Positions 54,154 to 63,844 of a stretch of 64,000 nt of DNA are shown in pieces. The stretch is from Ruminococcus sp. (GTDB lineage Bacteria > Bacillota > Clostridia > Lachnospirales > Lachnospiraceae). A program made the translations under genes and the position numbers. Each line of letters opens with the position of its first letter. Position 1 is the stretch's first letter. The stretch lies in NCBI GenBank assembly GCA_013911065.1, contig JACERV010000019.1, positions 36,803 through 100,802 on the forward strand, written 5' to 3'. The notes under the pieces were generated by a model that was given only the letters and a program-made list of their open reading frames with translations, was not told where the DNA came from and made no database searches.

Positions 54154-54161
54154 GTCAGCAT

Positions 54162-57100
54162 ATGAGCAAAAAAGCATTAAGAAAAGACTTTTATATGGAA
54201 ATCCGAAGGAGCCTGGGACGCTTTTTATCCATTTTCTTTATTGTGGCAATCGGAGTTGCATTTTTCTCTGGTATTCGCTCGACGGAACCGGATATGCGGC
54301 TGTCAGGGGATGCCTATTTCGATTCGAAAAACCTGATGGATATTAAGGTCGTTAGTACATTAGGGCTGACAGAAGATGACCTGGAAGCAATGGAAGAGGT
54401 AGATGGTATTGAGAAGGTGGAAGCAGGATACTCAGTGGATGCTCTGTGTACCGTGAAGGACAGCAGGGAAGTAGTACATATTGTCTCTCTTCTCCCTTCT
54501 ATGAATAAAGTAACTGTGGAGAAAGGAAGGATGCCGGAGGCGGCAGATGAGTGTCTGGTGGATGTGGACTTTCTGTCCGGCAGCGGATATAAAATCGGAG
54601 ATAAGATTACCTTTCTTTCAGGGACTGAGGAGAATATAAAAGACACTCTGAAAAAAGATGCCTTTACGATTGTAGGAGCAGCAAGCAGTCCGGGCTATAT
54701 CTCTTTTCAAAGGGGGAGCAGTACCATAGGAACAGGTGTAGTCAGCGGATTTGTATGTGTACCGGAAGACAGCTTTGATATGGAGGTATATACGGAGCTG
54801 TACGCTTCGGTAGATGGGGCAAAGGAACTGACGGCATTTACGGATGCTTATGATGATAAAGTGGAAGGTATCATAGATGAGGTTGAAAAAATCCGCAAAG
54901 AGAGGCAGGAAGCCCGGTATCAGGAAATTGTTGATGAGGCAGTGGATAAGCTGAATGATGCAAAAAAGGAGCTGGCGGATTCCAAAGCCGAAGCAAATAA
55001 AAAGTTAGAAGATGCCAGAGTACAGCTTGAGAATGGCAGGAAACAGATAGAAGATGCCAGGGTGGAAATTGCAAATGGGTATGCACGGCTGGAGGATTCC
55101 AGGAATCAACTGATTCAGAAGCAGGATGAGGTCACTTTAGGATATGAGGAATTAAATGCCCAGTTGAATGTATTGAATGAGAATATAAATGAGCTCAATC
55201 GGGCCAAGGCTCAATATGATGCTTTGGCGGCAAGCGGTCTAAGTGATGAACAGACCCAGCAGACCCTGCAGTTTATGTATGCCCAGATCACGGAGGGAGA
55301 AGCACAGATTGAAGCTGCCCGCGCTCAGCTTGATGCAGCAAAAAACCAGTTGGATGACGGCCAGAGGCAGATTAATGACGGCTGGGCGCAGATGGAGCGG
55401 GCCCAGGCAGAACTGGCATCCGGAGAGGCGAAACTGTCGTCAAAGGAGCAGGAACTGAATGATGCCCAAAAAGAATATGAAGATGGAAAAGCGGAAGCGG
55501 ACAGTAAGATTGCAGATGGTGAAAAGAAAATCCGGGATGCCGAGGACGATATCAGCAAGATAGAACATGCAAAATGGTACATTTCGGACAGAAGTCATTT
55601 GCCGGAATATACAAGCTATGGAGACAATGCAGACCGTATAAAAGCAATTGGGAAGGTGTTCCCTGCGCTGTTTTTTCTGGTTGCGGCACTTATCAGCCTG
55701 ACAACTATGACCCGAATGGTGGAAGAGCATAGAACACAGATTGGAACTTTGAAAGCTCTCGGTTATGAACGTCATTCTATAGCAGGGAAATATATAGGGT
55801 ATGCAAGTCTGGCAACTGTCGGCGGCAGTATATTCGGGATGTTGGTTGGAGAGAAGATTCTGCCGTATATTATAATTACAGCGTATGGAATACTATACCG
55901 GCATATGGATGTTGTGCTGATTCCCTATAATCTGTATTACGGGCTGGCAGCTACACTGGCGGCATTGGCATGTACGCTGCTTGCAACTATTTTCTCCTGC
56001 TTTAATGAACTGCGGCAGCAGGCGGCGGAGCTGATGCGCCCGCCTACACCAAAGCAGGGCAAAAGAGTATTCATGGAGCGGATTCCATTTCTTTGGAAAA
56101 GATTGAACTTTATATGGAAGGCAACGGTGAGGAATCTGATCCGTTACAAGAAGCGGTTCTTTATGACAGTCTTTGGCATCGGAGGATGTATGGCATTGCT
56201 TTTGGTGGGATTTGGATTAAAGGATTCCATATTTGATATTGCATTGCTGCAATATAGTGAAATCCAGTTATATGACGGTAACATTATTCTCAATGAAGAC
56301 GCCTCAGAAGAGGAAAAAGAAGAGTCATTCAATGAACTGACTTCTGATAACAGAGTGGAGAGTACTGCAAAGAACTTTTTACAGCAGGTGGAAGTTTCCC
56401 ACGGGAAGACAACAAAGGATGTATATATGAACGTGCCGGAAAATGTGAAGGTGTTTTCTGATTTTGCTGTGCTCCAGAACCGTATAACCAAAGAGCATTA
56501 CGAACTGAGCGATTCCGGTATTATTTTGACTGAGAAGATGGCAAAAATGCTGGATGTAAAGGCAGGTGACAGCATTACAATAAAGGATGATGTCAAGGGA
56601 GAGCTTGAGGTTAAGGTGGAGAACATCTGCGAAAATTATTTGGGGCACTATCTTTACATGTCAGCAGGGTACTATGAACAGTTGTATGACAAAGTACCGG
56701 AGTACAATTCGGTATACTATAAAATGAAAGCAGATAAGATGAATGACCTGGAAAAAGTGGGAGAGTCTATTCTTGAGTCAAAAGGTGCTCTGAGTGTGAG
56801 TTATACCAATGATATACAGGCACAATTAGATGATATGCTGAGCAGTTTGAATATTGTACTGGTCGTTCTTGTAATATCAGCGGGAATGCTTGCTTTTGTA
56901 GTGCTGTATAACTTAAATAATATCAATATCACTGAGCGTCAGCGGGAACTGGCAACTCTGAAGGTTCTGGGGTTCTATGATAATGAAGTGTCGGCATACG
57001 TGTACCGTGAGAATATCATACTGACTATAGCGGGTTCTTTAGCCGGAATTTTGATGGGAAGAATCCTTCATCAGTTTGTCATTGTGACAGTGGAAATTGA

Positions 57101-57248
57101 TTCAACCATGTTTGGAAGAAATATTGATTTCAGCAGTTTTGTCTATAGCTTTTTGATTACAATGGGCTTCTCCTTTTTTGTAAATGGAGTGATGTACTTT
57201 AAACTCAGGAGAATTGATATGGTGGAATCTTTGAAGAGTGTAGAGTAG
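54162..57248 (+). CDS. Large FtsX-type ABC permease with coiled-coil insert
   Basis: 1,028 residues: an N-terminal membrane segment (FLSIFFIVAIGVAFFSGI), an extracellular region, a coiled coil of about 220 residues (roughly 255-470, repeats such as KKELADSKAEANKKLEDARV), then FtsX membrane sets around residues 505-630, 680 and 915-1020. This layout matches the large permeases found beside two-component systems in gut clostridia. It is probably involved in envelope stress or peptide resistance and controlled by the kinase-regulator pair that follows. The start at 54162 is chosen because the earlier ATG lies within the ATPase gene. Confidence 0.88.
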   Translation: MSKKALRKDFYMEIRRSLGRFLSIFFIVAIGVAFFSGIRSTEPDMRLSGDAYFDSKNLMDIKVVSTLGLTEDDLEAMEEVDGIEKVEAGYSVDALCTVKDSREVVHIVSLLPSMNKVTVEKGRMPEAADECLVDVDFLSGSGYKIGDKITFLSGTEENIKDTLKKDAFTIVGAASSPGYISFQRGSSTIGTGVVSGFVCVPEDSFDMEVYTELYASVDGAKELTAFTDAYDDKVEGIIDEVEKIRKERQEARYQEIVDEAVDKLNDAKKELADSKAEANKKLEDARVQLENGRKQIEDARVEIANGYARLEDSRNQLIQKQDEVTLGYEELNAQLNVLNENINELNRAKAQYDALAASGLSDEQTQQTLQFMYAQITEGEAQIEAARAQLDAAKNQLDDGQRQINDGWAQMERAQAELASGEAKLSSKEQELNDAQKEYEDGKAEADSKIADGEKKIRDAEDDISKIEHAKWYISDRSHLPEYTSYGDNADRIKAIGKVFPALFFLVAALISLTTMTRMVEEHRTQIGTLKALGYERHSIAGKYIGYASLATVGGSIFGMLVGEKILPYIIITAYGILYRHMDVVLIPYNLYYGLAATLAALACTLLATIFSCFNELRQQAAELMRPPTPKQGKRVFMERIPFLWKRLNFIWKATVRNLIRYKKRFFMTVFGIGGCMALLLVGFGLKDSIFDIALLQYSEIQLYDGNIILNEDASEEEKEESFNELTSDNRVESTAKNFLQQVEVSHGKTTKDVYMNVPENVKVFSDFAVLQNRITKEHYELSDSGIILTEKMAKMLDVKAGDSITIKDDVKGELEVKVENICENYLGHYLYMSAGYYEQLYDKVPEYNSVYYKMKADKMNDLEKVGESILESKGALSVSYTNDIQAQLDDMLSSLNIVLVVLVISAGMLAFVVLYNLNNINITERQRELATLKVLGFYDNEVSAYVYRENIILTIAGSLAGILMGRILHQFVIVTVEIDSTMFGRNIDFSSFVYSFLITMGFSFFVNGVMYFKLRRIDMVESLKSVE

Positions 57249-57331
57249 AGGCAAAAACATTGGAATTCCTCATAGTATTCACATTTTTTACATACTTCCC
57301 TGCTATGATACATTTAAAGAAGGGCACCTTC

Positions 57332-57411
57332 TTGAATATTAGCAGTTCAAGAAGTATACTTTATTGAACATGAATAATTAGGAAGTATGCCCTATTGAAT
57401 GTTAGCAGTTC
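57332..57411 (+). promoter_or_regulatory. Direct repeat upstream of a response-regulator gene
   Basis: The 17-base element TTGAATRTTAGCAGTTC occurs at 57332-57348 and 57395-57411, 63 bases apart, within 110 bases of the regulator's ATG. TTGAA/TTCAA boxes alternate through the interval. This could be the regulator's own binding site. Confidence 0.4.
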
Positions 57412-57439
57412 GATTAAGTACAGATGGGAGACGATTAGG

Positions 57440-58120
57440 ATGGAGAAAGCGAAAATTTTAGTTGTTGATGATGAAAGCAGAATGCGTAAGCTGGTGAAAG
57501 ACTTTCTTACAAGGGAAGGGTATATGGTTTTGGAAGCCGGAGACGGCATGGAGGCCATGGATCTTTTTTATAAAGATAAAGAAATTTCTTTAATCATACT
57601 GGATGTTATGATGCCTAATATGGATGGCTGGCAGGTTTGCCGGGAGGTACGTGAAAACTCCAAGGTGCCGGTTATTATGCTGACAGCACGCTCTGAAGAG
57701 AGGGATGAACTTCAGGGATTTGAGCTGGGGGTAGATGAATATATATCTAAACCATTCAGTCCCAAGATTCTGGTAGCGAGAGTGGGAGCCATTCTCCGCA
57801 GGGCACAGGGGGCAGTCGTGGAGGATGTGATAGATGCCGGTGGCATTGTGATCGATAAAGCGGCTCATATTGTGAAGATAGATGATAAGACGATAGATTT
57901 AAGTTATAAAGAGTTTGAGCTTTTGTCCTATTTTGTGGAAAATCAAGGGATTGCCCTATCCAGAGAGAAAATATTAAATAACGTGTGGAACTATGATTAT
58001 TTTGGAGATGCGCGTACAATTGATACTCATGTGAAGAAGTTAAGAAGCAAACTGGAAGATAAGGGGGAATATATTAAAACTATCTGGGGGATGGGATACA
58101 AATTTGAGGTAGAGTCATGA
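57440..58120 (+). CDS. Response regulator (OmpR/PhoB class)
   Basis: 226 residues: a receiver domain (KILVVDDESRMRKLVKDFL, phosphoacceptor Asp in LDVMMPNMDGW, Lys in YISKPFSP), then a winged-helix domain (LSYKEFELLSYFVEN, ARTIDTHVKKLRSKL, WGMGYKFE). The ATG at 57440 follows a GGGAG site. It overlaps the kinase gene by 4 bases. It probably controls the ABC-FtsX genes upstream and itself. Confidence 0.92.
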   Translation: MEKAKILVVDDESRMRKLVKDFLTREGYMVLEAGDGMEAMDLFYKDKEISLIILDVMMPNMDGWQVCREVRENSKVPVIMLTARSEERDELQGFELGVDEYISKPFSPKILVARVGAILRRAQGAVVEDVIDAGGIVIDKAAHIVKIDDKTIDLSYKEFELLSYFVENQGIALSREKILNNVWNYDYFGDARTIDTHVKKLRSKLEDKGEYIKTIWGMGYKFEVES

Positions 58121-59625
58121 AACATTCCATAAGGCGGCAGATGATGGTTGTGTTTGTCGGACTGATTGTTTTTATATTTGTATTGATATTTGCGGTAAAT
58201 TCCGGTTTCCTGGAAGAGTATTATATTGTCCACAAGCAGGCCGATCTGACCAATACTTACAATGCAATAGATAAGGCTCTTACAGATAAGAATATTGATA
58301 CAGATTCCGTGATTGCAAAACTGACCCGTCAGACAGAAAAGGCAAATATTTCAGCAGTTGTTATGCAGACTGACGGAACAATTACGTTTTCTACAGTGAA
58401 AGATGAAAGCAGCCCCCTTTATCTGAAACTGCTGGCGTATATGTTCAACAAAAACAAGGACACGGGAAGAATACTGAGGACTACAGATTCTTATCAGATT
58501 TATAAAACAAGAGACTTTATGACGCAGACAGAATACCTGGAGATGTGGGGAGTGCTTTCAGACAACTCTATTTTTGTAATGCGAAGCCCTCTTGAGAGCA
58601 TCCGGGAAAGTGCGGGCCTGGCGAATAAGTTTCTTGTATACATGGGAGCGCTTGCAATTGTTCTGGGAGGCATTCTGGTGAGCTATTTTTCCAGGAGAAT
58701 TACAGAGCCTATTAAGGAACTGGCAGTGTTGTCCCAGCGCATGGCAAATCTTGACTTTGAAGCCATGTATACCAGCGGAGGAGACCATGAAATCGGGGTT
58801 TTAGGGCGGAATTTCAATGCAATGTCATCGCGTCTGGAAAAGACAATCTCAGAGCTGAAAAGTGCGAATAACCGGCTGCAGGCGGATATCGAACAGAAGG
58901 AAAGGCTTGAGAATATGCGCAATGAGTTTCTTGGTAACGTATCTCATGAATTAAAAACCCCCATTGCGTTGATTCAGGGCTATGCAGAAGGATTGAAAGA
59001 AGGGGTCAATGATGACCCGGAGAGCCGTGAATTTTACTGTGATGTCATTATGGATGAAGCAAATAAGATGAACCAGATGGTGAGAAATCTGCTGATACTG
59101 AACCAGCTGGAATTTGGAGCCCAGGAGCTGGAGTTTAAGCGTTTCGACATCGTGGGAATGATATGCGGTGTTCTGGCAAGCTGTGAAATTCTGATACAGC
59201 AGGCGGAGGCGTCTGTGGATTTTGTTGCCGACGAGAAGGTGTATGTGTGGGCAGATGAGTTTAAGACAGAGCAGGTAATACGCAACTATCTGACGAATGC
59301 AATTCATCATGCGGAGAATGAAAAACGGATTGAAGTCCGTGTGATCTCCAAAGAAAAAACTGTGAGGATTACGGTGTTTAACAGTGGAAAGCCCATACCG
59401 GAAGAGGATCTGGATAAACTTTGGGATAAGTTCTATAAGGTAGATAAGGCCCATACAAGAGAATATGGAGGAAATGGGATTGGACTGTCTATTGTAAAAG
59501 CAATCATGGAATCCTTCCATCAGGAATATGGTGTAAAAAGCTTTGAAAATGGAGTGGAGTTTTGGTTTGAGCTGGACAGGGAAGCAGCTGAGGAAAAAGA
59601 CACAGGAAAACTGGAGGTACGTTAG
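58117..59625 (+). CDS. Sensor histidine kinase with HAMP domain
   Basis: 502 residues: two membrane segments (about 10-30 and 173-195), an extracellular sensor of about 140 residues between them, HAMP (SRRITEPIKELAVLSQRMA), the H box GNVSHELKTPIALIQGY and an ATPase domain (NYLTNAIHHAEN, GGNGIGLSIVKAI). It phosphorylates the regulator encoded just upstream (ATGA overlap). Confidence 0.92.
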   Translation: MKHSIRRQMMVVFVGLIVFIFVLIFAVNSGFLEEYYIVHKQADLTNTYNAIDKALTDKNIDTDSVIAKLTRQTEKANISAVVMQTDGTITFSTVKDESSPLYLKLLAYMFNKNKDTGRILRTTDSYQIYKTRDFMTQTEYLEMWGVLSDNSIFVMRSPLESIRESAGLANKFLVYMGALAIVLGGILVSYFSRRITEPIKELAVLSQRMANLDFEAMYTSGGDHEIGVLGRNFNAMSSRLEKTISELKSANNRLQADIEQKERLENMRNEFLGNVSHELKTPIALIQGYAEGLKEGVNDDPESREFYCDVIMDEANKMNQMVRNLLILNQLEFGAQELEFKRFDIVGMICGVLASCEILIQQAEASVDFVADEKVYVWADEFKTEQVIRNYLTNAIHHAENEKRIEVRVISKEKTVRITVFNSGKPIPEEDLDKLWDKFYKVDKAHTREYGGNGIGLSIVKAIMESFHQEYGVKSFENGVEFWFELDREAAEEKDTGKLEVR

Positions 59626-59675
59626 TCTAAAATATCTTGTAAAACACTTCGAAATAGGATAAAATATTATTACTA

Positions 59676-59722
59676 GGGCATACAATGTGCTAGCTGGCAG
59701 CGGTCGCTATCATGTGTGCCTT
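59676..59722 (+). terminator. Terminator of the ABC / two-component operon
   Basis: GGCATACAATG pairs with CATGTGTGCC across a structured loop (CTAGCTGGCAGCGGTCGCTA), followed by TTATTTT. Confidence 0.5.
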
Positions 59723-59782
59723 ATTTTGGTATTTCTGTTTCATTTCTGACAGTCATTGGGAGAAAAGAGAGAGGAGAAGGAT

Positions 59783-61186
59783 ATGTTTGACAAAGTGAAT
59801 GCGGTAGTAGAGTCAGTAAATGGTGTAGTGTGGGGATGGGGGATGATCATTTTATTGTTTGGAACCCATATATTTCTCACAATCCGTACAGGATTTATCC
59901 AGAACAAAGCAATTTCGAAGGGAATCAAATTATCTGTTACAAAAGATCCGGAGGCAGAAGGCGAGGTTAGTCAGTTTGGGGCATTGACTACGGCGCTTGC
60001 ATCTACCATCGGTACAGGGAACATTATCGGAGTAGGGACTGCGGTTGCAATGGGAGGACCGGGAGCCGTACTTTGGTGCTGGCTGACCGGCGTATTTGGG
60101 ATTGCCACAAAATATGCAGAATCCCTCATTGCCGTAAAATACAGAGTCAAGACAGAAGACGGCAGAATGCAGGGCGGTGCAATGTATGCATTGGAACGCG
60201 GTCTGAATATGCGTTGGCTGGGAATGATTTTTGCAGTTTTCGCAGGATTTGCTTCTTTTGGAATTGGCTGTGCCACTCAGGTAAATGCAATCGCTGCGGT
60301 CTGCCAGGAGAATCTGGGGGTTCCGCCCTGGATTGTAGGAGTGGTGATTGCATTTTTAACTGCAATAGTCATATTCGGAGGAATTAAGAGTATTGCAAGA
60401 GTATGTGAAAGACTGGTTCCGTTCATGGCTGTATTCTATGTTTTGGGCTGCCTGATTATTTTAGTAATTAATTATGATTTCATTGTGCCTGCAATTGTAA
60501 CAATCTGCAAGCTTGCATTTACACCGGGAGCAGCTGCAGGAGGGCTGGTCGGGGGAGGAATCCGTCTGGCAATGCGGTATGGCGTGGCAAGAGGGCTGTT
60601 TTCCAATGAATCAGGTATGGGTTCTGCACCGATTGCGGCGGCAGCAGCTCAGACAAGGAACCCGGTGCGTCAGGCACTGGTATCTTCCACAGGTACGTTT
60701 TGGGATACGGTTGTAGTATGCCTGATGACCGGTCTCGTGCTTGTTTCAACTATTATGAAAAATCCAGCAATCAATGCAGACGAAGTAGCCAACGGCGGAA
60801 TACTGACTTCAATGGCATTTGCACAGATTCCTTATGTAGGTCCTGTCATTCTGGTTGTAGGAATTATTTCATTTGCTTATTCTACGGTTTTAGGCTGGGC
60901 ATATTATGGAGAACGATGCGTAGAGTATTTTGCGGGAAAGAAAGGTCTTATTCCTTATCGTGTTCTTTATGTACTTGTGGCTGCGATTGCACCGGTTCTG
61001 GCGCTGGATTTGGTTTGGCTTGTTGCAGACACGCTGAATGCGCTGATGGCCATACCGAACTTGATTGCGGTATTGCTTTTGTCACCGATTATTGTGAAGG
61101 AGACGAAAAAGTATATCAATAATCTGGATGCTGTAGATGAAACTCCGGTACCTGTCATCAAGACCGGACGGGGAAAGAAAGAGTGA
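59783..61186 (+). CDS. Sodium/alanine symporter (AGCS family)
   Basis: 467 residues with about 11 membrane segments. Signatures include TALASTIGTGNIIGVGTAVA, GGPGAVLWCWLTGVFGIATK and ESGMGSAPIAAAAAQ. AGCS proteins import alanine or glycine with sodium. The ATG at 59783 follows GAGGAG; the earlier in-frame ATG has no site. It ends 19 bases before hisH, so the three genes may be co-transcribed. Confidence 0.93.
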   Translation: MFDKVNAVVESVNGVVWGWGMIILLFGTHIFLTIRTGFIQNKAISKGIKLSVTKDPEAEGEVSQFGALTTALASTIGTGNIIGVGTAVAMGGPGAVLWCWLTGVFGIATKYAESLIAVKYRVKTEDGRMQGGAMYALERGLNMRWLGMIFAVFAGFASFGIGCATQVNAIAAVCQENLGVPPWIVGVVIAFLTAIVIFGGIKSIARVCERLVPFMAVFYVLGCLIILVINYDFIVPAIVTICKLAFTPGAAAGGLVGGGIRLAMRYGVARGLFSNESGMGSAPIAAAAAQTRNPVRQALVSSTGTFWDTVVVCLMTGLVLVSTIMKNPAINADEVANGGILTSMAFAQIPYVGPVILVVGIISFAYSTVLGWAYYGERCVEYFAGKKGLIPYRVLYVLVAAIAPVLALDLVWLVADTLNALMAIPNLIAVLLLSPIIVKETKKYINNLDAVDETPVPVIKTGRGKKE

Positions 61187-61205
61187 AAAAATAAAGGAGT
61201 TACAT

Positions 61206-61826
61206 ATGATAGCAATTATTGACTACGATGCGGGGAATATAAAAAGCGTGGAGAAAGCACTGCTCTTTTTAGGGCAGGAGGTTGTAAGCACCGGGGATAA
61301 GGAGCAAATTTTAAAAGCAGATAAAGTCATTCTTCCTGGTGTGGGGGCCTTTGGGGATGCAATGAAAAATCTGCGGAAGTCGGGGCTTGATGGGGTGATC
61401 CATCAGGTGGTTGAAAAAGGAACCCCGTTTATGGGAATTTGTCTTGGACTGCAGCTTTTGTTTGAGAGAAGTGATGAGGCACCGGGCATTTCGGGACTGG
61501 GGATACTGGAAGGGGAGATTCTGAAGATTCCCATGCAGGAGGGGCTTAAAATCCCTCACATGGGCTGGAACTCCCTTTGCCTGGAAAATGACGGAAAGCT
61601 GTTTGCGGGAATCCCACAGCAGTCATATGTTTACTTTGTACATTCTTATTATTTAAAGGCAAAAGAAGAAACTATTGTGAAAGCTTCCACAGAATACAGC
61701 ACTCATATTCACGCTTCTGTGGAGAAAGATAATGTGTTTGCCTGCCAGTTCCATCCGGAGAAGAGCAGTGATGTTGGAATGCAGATACTGAGGAATTTTG
61801 TGGAACTGGATCAGGAGGAAATGTGA
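61206..61826 (+). CDS. hisH: Imidazole glycerol phosphate synthase, glutaminase subunit
   Basis: 206 residues. A class I glutamine amidotransferase: nucleophile cysteine in [11 protein letters not shown], oxyanion strand [10 protein letters not shown], and the His-Glu pair in FHPEKSSD. It supplies ammonia to HisF in histidine synthesis. The start follows AAAGGAG. Its TGA stop overlaps the hisF ATG by one base. Other his genes are not adjacent. Confidence 0.95.
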   Translation: MIAIIDYDAGNIKSVEKALLFLGQEVVSTGDKEQILKADKVILPGVGAFGDAMKNLRKSGLDGVIHQVVEKGTPFMGICLGLQLLFERSDEAPGISGLGILEGEILKIPMQEGLKIPHMGWNSLCLENDGKLFAGIPQQSYVYFVHSYYLKAKEETIVKASTEYSTHIHASVEKDNVFACQFHPEKSSDVGMQILRNFVELDQEEM

Positions 61827-62587
61827 TGTTTACGAAAAGGATTATCCCCTGCCTGGATGTAAATGCAGGCAGGGTTGTAAAGGGCGTTAATTTTGTGGAT
61901 TTGCGGGATGCCGGTGATCCGGTGGAGATAGCAAAGGCGTATGATAAAGCCGGTGCGGATGAGTTGGTATTTCTGGATATAACTGCCTCTTCTGATGCAA
62001 GAGAGACTGTCGTGGATATGGTGAGGAAGGTAGCACAATGTGTCTTCATCCCGTTTACAGTAGGCGGAGGAATCCGGACAGTGGACGATTTCAAAGCTCT
62101 GCTCAGGGAAGGTGCGGATAAGATATCTATCAACTCTTCCGCAATCAACACCCCGAATCTGATACAAGATGCCGCCGGGAAATTTGGCAGCCAGTGCGTA
62201 GTCGTGGCAATTGATGCAAAGAGAAGGGCAGACGGAAGCGGCTGGAATATTTATAAAAATGGCGGCAGGATAGATGTAGGGATAGATGCAGTAGAGTGGG
62301 CAAAGAAGGCAGAAAGCCTGGGAGCGGGAGAAATTTTGCTTACAAGCATGGACTGTGACGGCACAAAGGCTGGTTATGACCTGGAGCTGACCCGCACGAT
62401 AGCAGAAAACGTATCCATACCAGTCATTGCATCAGGCGGTGCGGGTACACTGGAGCATTTTAAAGAAGCGCTGACGGATGGGAAAGCAGATGCGGCATTG
62501 GCTGCTTCACTTTTCCATTATAAGGAGCTGGAAATCCGGGAAGTAAAAGAATACCTGAGAAAAGAAGGTGTTTCTGTAAGGATGTAA
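61826..62587 (+). CDS. hisF: Imidazole glycerol phosphate synthase, cyclase subunit
   Basis: 253 residues. A TIM barrel with catalytic Asp11 ([14 protein letters not shown]) and the second Asp in [10 protein letters not shown], plus phosphate-binding loops GGGIRTVDD and [11 protein letters not shown]. It makes IGP and AICAR from PRFAR with ammonia from HisH. The GTG just before the ATG at 61826 is ignored in favour of the ATG after AGGAGG. Confidence 0.96.
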   Translation: MFTKRIIPCLDVNAGRVVKGVNFVDLRDAGDPVEIAKAYDKAGADELVFLDITASSDARETVVDMVRKVAQCVFIPFTVGGGIRTVDDFKALLREGADKISINSSAINTPNLIQDAAGKFGSQCVVVAIDAKRRADGSGWNIYKNGGRIDVGIDAVEWAKKAESLGAGEILLTSMDCDGTKAGYDLELTRTIAENVSIPVIASGGAGTLEHFKEALTDGKADAALAASLFHYKELEIREVKEYLRKEGVSVRM

Positions 62588-62593
62588 ATATGG

Positions 62594-62618
62594 AAGGGGT
62601 CTGAAAGACAGGCCCCTT
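62594..62618 (+). terminator. Hairpin after hisF
   Basis: A 10-bp stem with one G-U pair (AAGGGGTCTG with CAGGCCCCTT) and a 5-base loop. It has no T-run, so it is a weak terminator or an mRNA 3' stabiliser. Confidence 0.4.
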
Positions 62619-62678
62619 ATCGAATACGAATGATTCAGTAATAATGAGTTACATAAGCGGAGATAGGAGTGTATACAT

Positions 62679-63347
62679 ATGTCAGGACTAAGTGGTGATT
62701 GGTATGAAGCTTTAAAAGATGAGTTTAAAAAGCCTTATTATAAAAAATTATTTGACCGGGTAAATGAGGAGTATCGTACCCACAAGATATTTCCTCCGGC
62801 AAGTGATGTTTTTAATGCATTCCATCTGACACCGCTGAAGGATGTAAAAGTGGTAATTTTAGGACAGGACCCTTATCATAATAATGGGCAGGCCCACGGA
62901 CTTTGTTTTTCTGTGAAAAAGGGAGTGGACGTTCCACCTTCCCTGGTTAATATTTATCAGGAACTGCATGATGATTTGGGATGTACAATTCCAAACCACG
63001 GATGTCTGACAAAATGGGCAGAGCAGGGTGTGTTAATGCTGAATACAGTACTTACTGTACGGGCACATCAGGCAAACTCGCTTCGCGGAATTGGCTGGGA
63101 GGAGTTTACCGATGCGGCCATCATGGCTCTGAACAGCCAGGATAAGCCTATTGTGTTTATTTTATGGGGAAGCCCTGCACAGCGTAAGAAAGCGATGTTG
63201 AATAACCCCAGGCACCTGATACTGCAGGCGCCTCATCCCAGTCCGCTGTCGGCATACCGGGGATTTTTCGGCAGCAGGCCCTTTAGCCAGACAAATGAAT
63301 TCTTGAAACAAAATGGAATAGAACCTGTGGACTGGCAAATAGACTAG
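62679..63347 (+). CDS. ung: Uracil-DNA glycosylase (family 1)
   Basis: 222 residues. The catalytic motif GQDPYHNNGQAHGLCFSV (Asp, Tyr, His) and the DNA-intercalation loop HPSPLSAYRGFFG are complete. It removes uracil from DNA in base excision repair. A GATAGGAG site precedes the ATG. Confidence 0.97.
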   Translation: MSGLSGDWYEALKDEFKKPYYKKLFDRVNEEYRTHKIFPPASDVFNAFHLTPLKDVKVVILGQDPYHNNGQAHGLCFSVKKGVDVPPSLVNIYQELHDDLGCTIPNHGCLTKWAEQGVLMLNTVLTVRAHQANSLRGIGWEEFTDAAIMALNSQDKPIVFILWGSPAQRKKAMLNNPRHLILQAPHPSPLSAYRGFFGSRPFSQTNEFLKQNGIEPVDWQID

Positions 63348-63425
63348 AAGTTAAGTCTGGATTTCTATCATGAGGCAAAGCATAACCGGGTTTATGGATG
63401 AACTGTAACCCCTTGAGGGAAAGCT

Positions 63426-63686
63426 ATGGGAAAAGAAAAGGAAAAAGAAAAAAATTGTCCAATATGTGGAAATCATTGTCCCCGGGAAAAACTGAAATGC
63501 AGCAGGGGAAGAAAATATTTTGAGAAATTGGAAGGTAAGACTTCCAAAGAAGAAAAGGAAAAGAAACATAAGAAAAAGAATGGTCATGAAGGTAAGAAGA
63601 AGGATAAAAGTGACCGTAAGAATAAAAAGAAAGATAAACACGAGGATAAAGAAAAAAAGAAACACAAGGACAAGAAGAAAGATTGA
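63426..63686 (+). CDS. Small zinc-ribbon protein with lysine-rich tail
   Basis: 86 residues. The N-terminus has a compact cysteine pattern (CPICGNHCPREKLKCSRGRK) typical of a zinc knuckle; the last 50 residues are almost only K, E, D, H and R. The tail is highly charged and probably disordered, able to bind nucleic acid. The ribosome site GAGGGAAAG is acceptable. The cysteine motif argues for a real gene although the tail is low complexity. Confidence 0.6.
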   Translation: MGKEKEKEKNCPICGNHCPREKLKCSRGRKYFEKLEGKTSKEEKEKKHKKKNGHEGKKKDKSDRKNKKKDKHEDKEKKKHKDKKKD

Positions 63687-63776
63687 TACACTTTATAGTA
63701 TCTACTGTTACACACTTAACAAGAGAGCCGGAAAGCTAGTCGATATCTAGCGGTCCCAGCAAATATGTATTGCCAA

Positions 63777-63844
63777 ATAGCGCTGCACTGATCAGGTGGG
63801 GCGCTTTTTTATATACTAGGAAACTGCGCGTTTCCTAGTATATA
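63777..63844 (+). terminator. Terminator followed by a perfect 15-bp hairpin
   Basis: AGCGC...GCGCT followed by TTTTTT (63777-63810) is a terminator. It is directly joined to a perfect 15-bp stem (TATATACTAGGAAAC with its complement, 63810-63844) with a 5-base loop. The final stretch 63845-64000 shows no gene. Confidence 0.55.

Noticed and set aside
63715..63780. Structured RNA or riboswitch before the final terminator
   Set aside because: A small hairpin (GCTAG/CTAGC) is present, but I could not match the sequence to any riboswitch consensus and no gene follows in the window.
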